Assembly: GCA_047632015.1 (NCBI GenBank)
Contig: JBLIBC010000179.1
Location: 1-5,762 of the forward strand
Source: JBLIAZ01 sp047632015
GTDB lineage: Bacteria > Bacteroidota > Bacteroidia > Flavobacteriales_C > GCA-002722245
Reading direction: 5' to 3'
DNA length: 5,762 nt
The notes under the pieces are model-generated. The model was not told the DNA's origin. It saw only the letters and a list, made by a program, of their open reading frames with translations, and made no database searches. Numbering within the stretch: position 1 is the stretch's first letter; each line of letters opens with the position of its first letter. The position numbers and the translations under genes are program-made. This document shows, piece after piece, positions 1 through 5,762 of the stretch.

Positions 1-25
1 CTGGAGGGGACTGTTCCAAAGAAAT

Positions 26-45
26 ACCCTCGCTGTGCTGCGGGT
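26..45 (+). terminator. Possible rightward terminator hairpin
   Basis: A short GC-rich stem can form (CC at 28-29 with GG at 43-44, then, after a bulged T, CGC at 31-33 with GCG at 40-42; loop TGTGCT). TTTTTATTTT follows from 48. This would suit the end of a rightward transcript from a gene left of the window. The stem is only about five base pairs with a bulge, so the call is tentative. Its position mirrors the tRNA terminator at 113-140. Confidence 0.35.
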
Positions 46-47
46 CC

Positions 48-115
48 TTTTTATTTTCATCAAATCACTCGGCGCACAAGTGAACTTGGCTTGAGTGATT
101 TGATGAAAATAAAAA
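48..115. repeat. 23-bp perfect inverted repeat
   Basis: Bases 48-70 and 93-115 are exact reverse complements over 23 positions. The 22-base spacer can itself fold a little (CAAG 77-80 with CTTG 85-88 around TGAA). As RNA this would be a long, AT-rich stem-loop. It does not have the usual terminator layout, because the T-run lies inside the arm rather than after the stem. Its last three bases (113-115) are also needed by the tRNA terminator stem, so the two hairpins compete for them. Its function is unknown; a foldback or REP-like element is possible. Confidence 0.75.
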
Positions 116-140
116 ACCCCAACCTTACGGTTGGGGTTTT
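113..140 (-). terminator. Intrinsic terminator of the tRNA-Ser gene
   Basis: A 12-bp perfect stem (113-124 with 129-140) closes a four-base loop (TTAC on the plus strand). It is rich in G-C in the middle (CCCCAACC with GGTTGGGG). On the minus strand the stem follows the tRNA CCA end by three bases and runs into TTTTTTATTTT, the standard form of a rho-independent terminator. On the plus strand it is followed by TTTTCTTT, so it could also stop rightward transcription before it reads antisense into the tRNA. Confidence 0.85.
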
Positions 141-143
141 CTT

Positions 144-233
144 TGGCAGAGGAGAAGGGATTCGAACCCCCGATACTATTGCTAGTATACACGCTTTCCA
201 GGCGTGCGCCTTAAACCACTCGGCCACTCCTCT
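144..233 (-). tRNA. tRNA-Ser (anticodon GGA)
   Basis: On the minus strand the cloverleaf is complete. The acceptor stem AGAGGAG pairs with CUCCUCU, and U8 G9 are present. The D-arm is GCC/GGC with AGUGGUUUAA. The anticodon stem CACGC/GCGUG holds the loop CUGGAAA, giving anticodon GGA, which reads UCC and UCU. A long variable arm (AUACUA, loop GCAA, UAGUAU) identifies a class II tRNA and fits serine. The T-loop is UUCGAAU. The mature body is 147-233, 87 nt, with discriminator G, and the CCA end is encoded at 144-146. The T-stem has two outer G-U pairs, which is tolerable. A terminator follows within four bases. Confidence 0.97.
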
Positions 234-267
234 ATTGTGACGTGCTAGTAAAGCATTTAACTTGCCG

Positions 268-275
268 CAAAAGTA
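268..275 (-). promoter_or_regulatory. Bacteroidota-type -7 promoter element for tRNA-Ser
   Basis: On the minus strand this reads TACTTTTG, an exact match to the TAnnTTTG -7 element of the Bacteroidota primary sigma factor. Transcription would start a few bases downstream, leaving a 5' leader of roughly 30 nt before the tRNA at 233. I do not see a good TTG -33 box at the usual 19-21 bp spacing, so the call rests on the -7 match and its position. Confidence 0.6.
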
Positions 276-347
276 AGGAAATTAATTCGATAATATTTGT
301 TGATTTTTTCAATCTATTTATTTGAAAACGTGGGCATTTGGTCTCAA

Positions 348-1895
348 TTATAACTTTGCAATAGGTTCTCCTTTTAATCCTGCCTCCACTAAATAACTTA
401 AAAATTCTGCAAATGGTCTGATGTTTTGATCCACACTTGCGCTTTCTAACGCACTCATGTATCTCTCACGTTCTTCTACTGGAACAATTGTCCAGGGATA
501 TCCTCCTGATACCAACATTACATTCATTAAAAACCTTCCCATTCGCCCGTTTCCATCAATATACGGATGTGTATATACAAATATAAAATGTCCTAATACT
601 GCCCTTACACTTGCTTCTTTTTCTTCAAACAATAATTTGAATAGCAACGGCATTACATCCAGTACATGATCTTTATTAATTGGGGTATGTCTAGATTGTC
701 CAATGTATACCTGACTGTTTCTGTAGCCTGCTAAATCAGAAGCTTTTAAAATTCCAACTGTAACACTTGGAGCAAACAGTTCTCTGTACCAGTCACGGTG
801 ATCCTCATTTGCTACTTCTCCTGCATTCCGCCCATCTAGTACTTTATCAATGCTTTCTTTTACTGCATTAAATGCTTGCCAATAGCCTCTAGCTGCCATT
901 GCATCTTTGTGCTTCTTATCTTCTTCATTTTCTTTGACATCCCAAGTTCCACTTCTAACGCGCTCTATTAACTCCGGAGTTACTCTGTACTTTTCTATCG
1001 ACAAAGAATGATAGGCGTCAGTCGTATACATTTCTTCTATCTCTTGTAACCATACCTCTTTTTCTTTTGACACTTTAGAAACTTTTGGAAATACTTGTAA
1101 TACTTCAGTTCGCATTTCATCCCACATTAACAATATTCGGTTAACATGAGGCAAACTCTCTGTTGCCTCTAATTGGACAAGACTAAATTCTGTAAAAGGA
1201 TCTATTTCCCGAACATGATACCCTCCTGACTTCATTGTTTTCAATATCTCGTCAGCAACATTATCTCGATTAAGATTTCGATAAGCTCCAACTAACCTCC
1301 CAGCAATTTTAGAATGTCCACCATCTAGCAGTATTCCCAAAAGTTGCGACGAGTCTTTAATCATCATCAAGGCCGACCTAACATCTGTCGCTTGTTTTCT
1401 GAAAAAGGACGGACTACAATGAACAATTGCTGATTCTAAACTGATTATTCTAAGGCCATGTATAATTTCGACTTCTGCCACAGCAGGTAAAGGGGACTTC
1501 ATTACAAATAACGATGTACTATGCAGTAATTGCGTAGGTAAATTGTTTCCTTTCGAAGCTCGTATAATTAACTGAGAAGGTACGGAGTGGTTTCCACTGT
1601 GTAACATCAATGACTGCTCAGCGGAAACACAATAATCGTCCCCATATCGATCTTCTAAATATCTTGCACAAAACATCCAAAAAGAAGTAAACCATGACGT
1701 ACTATCCCCTTTTTTTTCTTCGTGAGACACAGATATATACCAACCTTTGACAACTTCTTTGATAAAACCGTTATCTACTAACCGCTCTTTGTGCACCCTA
1801 CTAAGGTCAGAGGCTTTGATCCCTACAACACCTTGATCCTGTAATTCTTTTAACTTTTCTAAAGATTCTGCTAATTTTTCTCCGGGTGTGGTCAT
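348..1895 (-). CDS. Fic family AMP-transferase-like protein with AbiEi-like N-terminal region
   Basis: This 515-residue protein has a complete Fic catalytic motif at 443-454 (HPYIDGNGRMGR). Its histidine and GNGR match enzymes that usually transfer AMP from ATP to a target-protein hydroxyl; the target is unknown. The Fic core spans about 340-500, with a flap-like segment near 390-406 (GYRNSQVYI). Before it, S297-LSI-E301 fits the class II inhibitory motif SxxxE, though the residue after the glutamate is lysine rather than the usual Gly/Asn. Residues about 15-55 look like a winged helix, and 1-230 resembles the type IV antitoxin AbiEi by eye. The ATG at 1895 has no clear ribosome site. No signal peptide or membrane segment is seen, so it is probably cytoplasmic. 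The gene lies divergent from rbfA and upstream of the tRNA-Ser, with no partner gene beside it. The domain architecture matches a widespread Fic family of about this length. The Fic call is firm; the AbiEi relation is moderate. Confidence 0.9.
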   Translation of the reverse strand: MTTPGEKLAESLEKLKELQDQGVVGIKASDLSRVHKERLVDNGFIKEVVKGWYISVSHEEKKGDSTSWFTSFWMFCARYLEDRYGDDYCVSAEQSLMLHSGNHSVPSQLIIRASKGNNLPTQLLHSTSLFVMKSPLPAVAEVEIIHGLRIISLESAIVHCSPSFFRKQATDVRSALMMIKDSSQLLGILLDGGHSKIAGRLVGAYRNLNRDNVADEILKTMKSGGYHVREIDPFTEFSLVQLEATESLPHVNRILLMWDEMRTEVLQVFPKVSKVSKEKEVWLQEIEEMYTTDAYHSLSIEKYRVTPELIERVRSGTWDVKENEEDKKHKDAMAARGYWQAFNAVKESIDKVLDGRNAGEVANEDHRDWYRELFAPSVTVGILKASDLAGYRNSQVYIGQSRHTPINKDHVLDVMPLLFKLLFEEKEASVRAVLGHFIFVYTHPYIDGNGRMGRFLMNVMLVSGGYPWTIVPVEERERYMSALESASVDQNIRPFAEFLSYLVEAGLKGEPIAKL

Positions 1896-1948
1896 GCCTT
1901 AGTGGTCTTCGTGTAATTATTATTATTTGTAGCTGTTTTATTATTATT

Positions 1949-1966
1949 AATTGACGATTGTCAATT
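1949..1966. promoter_or_regulatory. 18-bp palindrome in the divergent Fic/rbfA region, possible operator
   Basis: AATTGAC and GTCAATT form a perfect 7-bp inverted repeat around GATT, in the 213-bp region (1896-2108) between the divergent Fic gene and rbfA. Its right edge lies about 70 bp from the Fic start. On the minus strand it includes TTGACA, followed by an AT-rich tract. AbiEi-type regulators are known to bind inverted repeats in their own promoters, so self-regulation by the Fic protein is an attractive but unproven reading. The rest of this region is AT-rich, with an 11-bp direct repeat ATTATTAATTG at 1943-1953 and 1991-2001. I find no convincing promoter for rbfA there. Confidence 0.4.
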
Positions 1967-2108
1967 TCTATTAATTAACGTTGTGCTATAATTATTAATT
2001 GCTGCTAAACTACAAAATTTAATAGAATAATCATAGAAATAGCATTGAGCAATGAGCAACAACCACATCACACATACTTTGAACTTATAAAAACCTATCT
2101 TTACCCTC

Positions 2109-2444
2109 ATGGATACTAGACGTCAACAAAAGGTTTCAAAGGTAATTCTTCAGGATCTTGCAGATATATTTCAAAAGGAGTCAAAAACAATGTTTGGTGG
2201 TGCATTTGTCACTGTAACAATCGTAAGGGTTAGTCCTGATTTGTCATCGGCTAGGGTGTTTTTGAGTGTCATGGGCAAGGATAAAGACGCAACCATGGTA
2301 CTTGTAGATAAACAAAACAAGCTCATTCGAAAAGAATTAGCAGCTCGTACTCGTCATCAACTACGGAAAGTACCTGAGTTGATTTTTAAAATCGACGACT
2401 CTTTAGATTACTATGAGGAAATCAATGATTTATTGAAGGACTAA
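2109..2444 (+). CDS. rbfA: 30S ribosome-binding factor A
   Basis: RbfA binds the maturing 30S subunit near the 5' end of 16S rRNA and helps late processing and cold adaptation; it acts in the cytoplasm. The 111-residue product covers the whole single-domain KH-like family, though it lacks the longer C-terminal tail of the E. coli protein. Typical signatures are the start RRQQKVSKVILQDLADIF, the central strand region VTIVRVSPDLSSARVFLSV (37-54) and the C-terminal block LRKVPELIFKIDDSLD (85-100). The ATG at 2109 gives the normal family N-terminus; no Shine-Dalgarno is evident, as is usual in Bacteroidota. The permease gene starts 19 bp after the stop, suggesting co-transcription. Confidence 0.95.
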   Translation: MDTRRQQKVSKVILQDLADIFQKESKTMFGGAFVTVTIVRVSPDLSSARVFLSVMGKDKDATMVLVDKQNKLIRKELAARTRHQLRKVPELIFKIDDSLDYYEEINDLLKD

Positions 2445-2463
2445 CTACATTTAAACTGAAAGG

Positions 2464-3660
2464 TTGAAACTCCAATTTTTTATAGCATTACGTTACTTAG
2501 TTGCTAAAAAAAGCAACAACATCATCAATTGGATAACAGGAATATCTGTGGTGGTGGTAAGCATTGTAACTTGTGCGTTGATCATTATTTTATCGGCCAT
2601 GAATGGGCTTTCGGAGTCGGTCATGGATTTGTATTCGGACTTTGATCCTGATCTTAAAATTACAGCTGCTCATGGTAAAAGAATCCATACTCCTGAAATT
2701 TCGTACGAAAAAATCAGGGCTGTAAACGGTGTTGAGGTGCTTGTTGAATCAATTGAGGAAACTGTGCTGTTAAAATACCGTGATCACCAGGAAGTAGCTA
2801 CTTTAAAAGGAGTGACTGAGGAGTTTGAGCAAATGACCCACATTGAGGAAAATCTGGTAGATGGCTTTTATGCTCTTCGTGGAAATGGTAAAAACATGTG
2901 TGTTTTAGGAACGGATTTAGCACTTAAATTAGGTGTTAATGTCGGGTTGTTTGAACCGGTTCATATTTACGTTCCTAACTTATTTGGTGGTGCTAGTTTT
3001 GGTGGTGACTTTTTTAAAAGTGTCGCAGCAAGTCCAGTGGGTGTATATGACATCACAACTGATTTCAACGCCAAATATCTTTTAGTGAATAAGGAATTAG
3101 CTGAAGATTTATTAGGATTAGACAAGGAAATAAGCAGTTTGGAAATTGGACTGAAGCCTGAAGCCGATTTGGAATTGGTCAAAGCTGAAATTCAAAAAAT
3201 TATAGGTGCTAATTTTGTAATTAAAACCCGCTTTGAACAAAATGAGTTTTTGTTCCGCTCTATCAATGCTGAAAAGTGGATCACACTTTTAATATTGTCA
3301 CTGATTGTTGTACTTGCCGTGTTCAATGTAGTTGGATCTTTAACTATATTAATTATTGACAAAAACAAGGACATATACGTGCTACAAAGCATGGGTGCAA
3401 CTGTCAGGACTTTGCGCACCATATTTTGGTTGGAAGGCTTACTTATTTCGTTATTTGGAACTGTAATAGGAATGGCCTTAGGTCTTGCTGCTTGTTGGTT
3501 TCAAGACAATTATTGCTACTTTGGATATGGTGCATCTGGAGGTATTGACTGCTTCCCAATTTTGATCGATTACATGGACGTTCTTATTGTTTTTGCCATG
3601 GTAAATGGTATTGCTATTCTTACCTCGATGGTTCCTGTTTTTAAGGTTAAAGGAGAATAA
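2464..3660 (+). CDS. FtsX/LolC-E-like ABC transporter permease
   Basis: This is an inner-membrane permease of the family that includes LolC/LolE (lipoprotein release to the outer membrane) and MacB. The 398 residues have the family's four-helix layout: one helix near 22-45, a large periplasmic region (about 46-270) resembling the MacB/Lol periplasmic domain, then three helices near 273-298, 320-345 and 370-392 forming the FtsX domain. The N-terminus, FFIALRYLVAKKSNN, matches the family's usual opening. It is reached only from a TTG at 2464, since an in-frame TAA lies three codons upstream (2452-2454) and the next in-frame ATG (codon 46) would remove the first helix. An AAAGG touches the start codon, too close for a standard ribosome site. 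No ATPase gene is in the window, so the LolD-like partner must be elsewhere. Assignment to lipoprotein export rather than another substrate is inferred from family and context. Confidence 0.85.
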   Translation: MKLQFFIALRYLVAKKSNNIINWITGISVVVVSIVTCALIIILSAMNGLSESVMDLYSDFDPDLKITAAHGKRIHTPEISYEKIRAVNGVEVLVESIEETVLLKYRDHQEVATLKGVTEEFEQMTHIEENLVDGFYALRGNGKNMCVLGTDLALKLGVNVGLFEPVHIYVPNLFGGASFGGDFFKSVAASPVGVYDITTDFNAKYLLVNKELAEDLLGLDKEISSLEIGLKPEADLELVKAEIQKIIGANFVIKTRFEQNEFLFRSINAEKWITLLILSLIVVLAVFNVVGSLTILIIDKNKDIYVLQSMGATVRTLRTIFWLEGLLISLFGTVIGMALGLAACWFQDNYCYFGYGASGGIDCFPILIDYMDVLIVFAMVNGIAILTSMVPVFKVKGE

Positions 3661-3748
3661 CTCCTCAATAAAATGTTACCACTTAAGGAAACCTTAGCCG
3701 GTAATTTCCGTTGTTAAAGTATACAGTTGTTTTATTCAATTCAAAATC

Positions 3749-4924
3749 ATGGGAACAGACTATTCAATTCACGATTATTATCAATTTCGAGATTTACTAT
3801 CACCAGAAAATAAAATGGTGATGCAAACCACCAGAAAATGGGTGAATAAGTCCGTGATGCCTATCATTGAGGAAATGTGTCAAAGTACAAAATTTGACAT
3901 GAGTTTATTGGATGGTTTAGCGGAAGTAGGTGCTTTTGGTCCCTGCATTCCTACTGAATATGGAGGTGCTGGTTTGGATCAAATGTCTTACGGTTTAATG
4001 ATGATGGAGCTTGAAAGGGGTGACAGTGGCATCAGGTCTTGCGCTTCGGTTCAAAGTTCGCTGGTGATGTATCCCATTTTTAAATATGGATCGGAAGCTC
4101 AAAAAAAGCAATATTTGCCCAAGCTGGCTAGCGGTGAAATGATTGGATGTTTTGGATTAACTGAACCAAACTCGGGGTCGAACCCGGGAGGGTTAACTTC
4201 TCATTATACTGACGATGGAGATCATGTAATATTGAACGGTTCCAAAATGTGGATCACAAACTCGCCACTTGCTGATGTAGCTGTAGTTTGGGCAAAAAAT
4301 GAAGAAGGAAGAATACATGGTTTACTGGTAGAAAAAGGCATGGAAGGGTTTACTGCACCTGTGATTAAAAATAAATGGTCACTACGTGGAAGTGTTACTG
4401 GTGAACTTGTTTTTGATAACGTAAAAGTGCCCAAAGCAAACATTTTGCCGGGACGTTCAGGTTTAGGAGCTCCTCTTTCCTGTCTAGATTCTGCTCGTTA
4501 TGGAATTGCATGGGGAGCTATTGGGGCTGCGATGGATTGTTATGATTCAGCACTTAATTATGCTAAAGAAAGAATTCAGTTTAAAAAGCCAATTGCATCC
4601 TTTCAATTGACACAAAAAAAATTAGCTGAAATGCTCACTGAAATTACCAAAGCTCAATTGCTAACATGGAGGTTAGGAACTTTAAAAAACGAAGACAAGG
4701 CTACCTCAGCACAAATTAGCATGGCTAAAAGAAACAACGTAGAAATGGCCTTAAACATAGCCAGAGAAGCGCGTCAAATTCATGGAGCGATGGGAATATC
4801 TGGAGAATATCCGATCATGCGACACATGATGAACTTAGAGTCAGTAATTACCTATGAGGGAACCCATGACATTCATTTACTTATAACGGGATCCGATATT
4901 ACGGGAATACCTGCTTTTGAATAA
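3749..4924 (+). CDS. Acyl-CoA dehydrogenase, glutaryl-CoA dehydrogenase type
   Basis: This FAD enzyme would oxidise a CoA thioester at the alpha-beta bond; the closest relative I recognise is glutaryl-CoA dehydrogenase, which also decarboxylates to crotonyl-CoA in lysine/tryptophan breakdown. The 391 residues have the full fold: N-terminal helices (1-130), a beta domain with CFGLTEPNSGS (134-144) and the flavin segment WITNSP (168-173), and C-terminal helices. The catalytic base is E370 in TYEGTHDIH, the position used in the human enzyme. R96 and S100 in SGIRSCASVQSS align with human R94 and S98, which hold the glutaryl carboxylate. N145 replaces the usual Asp in the GSDP loop. The ATG at 3749 fits the family. 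The 88-bp gap from the permease has only a weak stem (TAAGG/CCTTA), so read-through or a separate promoter is possible. The 3' end overlaps the convergent membrane gene by 48 bp. Confidence 0.9.
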   Translation: MGTDYSIHDYYQFRDLLSPENKMVMQTTRKWVNKSVMPIIEEMCQSTKFDMSLLDGLAEVGAFGPCIPTEYGGAGLDQMSYGLMMMELERGDSGIRSCASVQSSLVMYPIFKYGSEAQKKQYLPKLASGEMIGCFGLTEPNSGSNPGGLTSHYTDDGDHVILNGSKMWITNSPLADVAVVWAKNEEGRIHGLLVEKGMEGFTAPVIKNKWSLRGSVTGELVFDNVKVPKANILPGRSGLGAPLSCLDSARYGIAWGAIGAAMDCYDSALNYAKERIQFKKPIASFQLTQKKLAEMLTEITKAQLLTWRLGTLKNEDKATSAQISMAKRNNVEMALNIAREARQIHGAMGISGEYPIMRHMMNLESVITYEGTHDIHLLITGSDITGIPAFE

Positions 4925-5762
4925 CTGAAAAAGCTGAAAAATTACCCACAAAGAGCAGGCGAATAATACGGGAAGCAATGGTGAATAATATCGCTGTTCT
5001 AATCCCCTTTGAACAAAAATCAAAAATCCAATATTAAAGCCAACGGACATTATTAACGCAAGGTATTTGCTTATTTTTTTTGGATTGACAAGCAAATAAC
5101 ACAGTGGTACGAAATAAATTGAAAAATTTAGCAACGAGGTCAAAAGACTGAATAATTTCATCCAACCACTTTGACCGTAAGTATTCCAAAATAAAAACAA
5201 ATTGAGGTGCGATTGCCAAACAATAGTTTTGAGCACTTTTAAAGGAGTAATAACCCAAGATCTAAATGTATAATCTTCTTTATATTGACGTGTAAATTCA
5301 TCAAATTTTTGGGCCACTAATTGCTCTTTTACACTGTACTTATTTTGGGCTGCATAAACCGCAATTTCTGAGATACTTTGCTGATACATTTGAACATACT
5401 TGGTCAAAGTGTCCTGACCTATCAATACAATGCTGTTGTCATCAAAAATACTCAGTGGTGAATTAATATCTTCCCATTCATCATTAAGCTGCGCTGCTGT
5501 TTCGTGTTTCTGACTCCACTGATGGTAATCTTGTCCACTTATACTAAACAGCTTAACCAATTCATAAATTGATTGATGAGGAGCTCGCCAAATGCTGTTG
5601 TTTGTAGGGCTGTATATTTCATAAAAGGTAGAAATACCTTTAATTTCTTTTCCTAAGTTGTGGTTTCTATATTCCCATAAAACCGTCGGGCCAAAGGCTA
5701 AAATTAAACCCAGAATAGACAATTGTACTTTCTTGACAAGAGGTGTTTTTATTTTTAAAAAA
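4877..5762 (-). CDS. Partial multi-pass membrane protein, possible GT-C (GT39-like) glycosyltransferase C-terminus
   Basis: The reading frame is open from the right edge to a TAA at 4877-4879, giving 294 visible residues; the true start is outside the window. A TTG at 5722 could initiate, but the 13 codons upstream continue without a stop, so I treat the gene as truncated by the edge. Numbering from that TTG, hydrophobic segments lie near 3-17, 188-212, 218-237 and 246-266. A soluble loop of about 170 residues (20-185) rich in Gln, Asp, Glu and Lys lies between the first and second. The pattern of a helix followed by WEYRNHN, a long extracytoplasmic loop, and late helices with EQRYYSPLLPVLF resembles the C-terminal half of GT39/ArnT-like glycosyltransferases that use lipid-linked sugars. 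The catalytic N-terminal part is not visible, so this is only a suggestion. The last 15 or so codons are antisense to the end of the acyl-CoA dehydrogenase gene. Confidence 0.6.
   Translation of the reverse strand, partial: FLKIKTPLVKKVQLSILGLILAFGPTVLWEYRNHNLGKEIKGISTFYEIYSPTNNSIWRAPHQSIYELVKLFSISGQDYHQWSQKHETAAQLNDEWEDINSPLSIFDDNSIVLIGQDTLTKYVQMYQQSISEIAVYAAQNKYSVKEQLVAQKFDEFTRQYKEDYTFRSWVITPLKVLKTIVWQSHLNLFLFWNTYGQSGWMKLFSLLTSLLNFSIYFVPLCYLLVNPKKISKYLALIMSVGFNIGFLIFVQRGLEQRYYSPLLPVLFACSLWVIFQLFQLFKSRYSRNIGSRYK

Larger units (their letters stand above)
16..146. repeat. Extended inverted duplication of a terminator-like module
   Basis: Read rightward from 16 and leftward from 146, the two strands give the same series: CCAAAGAAA, then a short hairpin beginning with ACCC, then a T-run, then ATTTTCATCAAATCACTC. 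The outer nonamer (16-24 against 138-146) and the inner 23 bases (48-70 against 93-115) are perfect reverse complements. The hairpins between them differ in sequence but occupy the same place. On the right side, the first three bases of the nonamer are the CCA end of the tRNA-Ser. The pairing is seen directly; that it arose by inverted duplication of a gene-end/terminator module is inference. The left arm may continue beyond the window. Confidence 0.6.

Noticed and set aside
1..18. Possible 3' end of a tRNA on the plus strand, because CCA at 16-18 mirrors the tRNA-Ser CCA end
   Set aside because: The bases that would form the T-stem lack the invariant C61 (there is a G at 3), and the acceptor half does not look like a tRNA; too little sequence is present to support it.
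1..240. Plus-strand frame 1 is open from the left edge through the tRNA, with a peptide containing GRGEGIRTPD
   Set aside because: It runs antisense across the tRNA-Ser and both hairpins. Peptides of the EGIRTPD type are well-known artefacts of translating tRNA genes in reverse.
457..669. 70-codon plus-strand reading frame
   Set aside because: It lies entirely antisense within the Fic coding region, covering its conserved catalytic part, and has no recognisable domain.
2052..2090. 12-codon reading frame upstream of rbfA (MSNNHITHTLNL), a possible leader peptide
   Set aside because: It has no ribosome site or attenuator-like hairpins after it and is not especially rich in one amino acid; chance is likely in this AT-rich spacer. 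The tandem TGAGCAA repeat at 2046-2059 is also too short to interpret.
2096..2103. TATCTTTA as a -7 promoter element for rbfA
   Set aside because: It matches TAnnTTTG at all but the last base, but it is only five bases from the ATG and has no TTG at the expected spacing. It would imply a nearly leaderless mRNA without further support.
2967..3422. Minus-strand frames of 71 and 76 codons inside the permease gene
   Set aside because: They are antisense to a well-supported coding region and show no domain or start context.
4222..4443. Minus-strand 73-codon frame inside the acyl-CoA dehydrogenase gene
   Set aside because: It overlaps the conserved flavin-binding part of the real gene and has no recognisable features.
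5034..5258. Second minus-strand frame of 74 codons
   Set aside because: It is an out-of-frame shadow of the membrane-protein gene, which has the better hydrophobic pattern and a much longer open frame.

Overview
This AT-rich window looks like a chromosomal stretch of a Bacteroidota species, probably of the order Flavobacteriales. Three things suggest this: a Bacteroidota-type TAnnTTTG promoter element ahead of the tRNA gene, start codons without clear Shine-Dalgarno sequences, and the gene pair rbfA followed by an FtsX/LolC-E-like permease, an order I know from this phylum. The genus cannot be fixed from the sequence.

Layout. Positions 1-143 hold no gene but are packed with inverted repeats. 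A 23-bp perfect inverted repeat is nested inside a longer inverted duplication (16-70 against 146-93), each arm of which contains its own hairpin and T-run. The right-hand hairpin is the terminator of a tRNA-Ser(GGA) gene on the minus strand. Upstream of the tRNA, also on the minus strand, is a 515-codon gene for a Fic-domain protein. It has an AbiEi-like N-terminal region and a complete Fic catalytic motif. A 213-bp divergent region with an 18-bp palindrome separates it from the rightward genes: rbfA (30S ribosome maturation), a lipoprotein-export-type ABC permease that starts with TTG, and, after an 88-bp gap, an acyl-CoA dehydrogenase of the glutaryl-CoA dehydrogenase type. The last gene is on the minus strand and runs off the right edge. 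It encodes the C-terminal part of a multi-pass membrane protein, perhaps a GT-C glycosyltransferase, and overlaps the end of the dehydrogenase gene tail to tail by 48 bp.

The rightward genes are housekeeping functions. rbfA and the permease are probably co-transcribed; the dehydrogenase may be read from the same transcript or from its own promoter. The Fic gene is the accessory-type element, a likely regulatory or toxin-like AMP-transferase placed between a tRNA gene and a core operon. I recognise the family of every intact gene, so I see no wholly new system. The most unusual items are the mirrored terminator structure at the left edge, the Fic protein with its nearby palindrome, and the convergent coding overlap.
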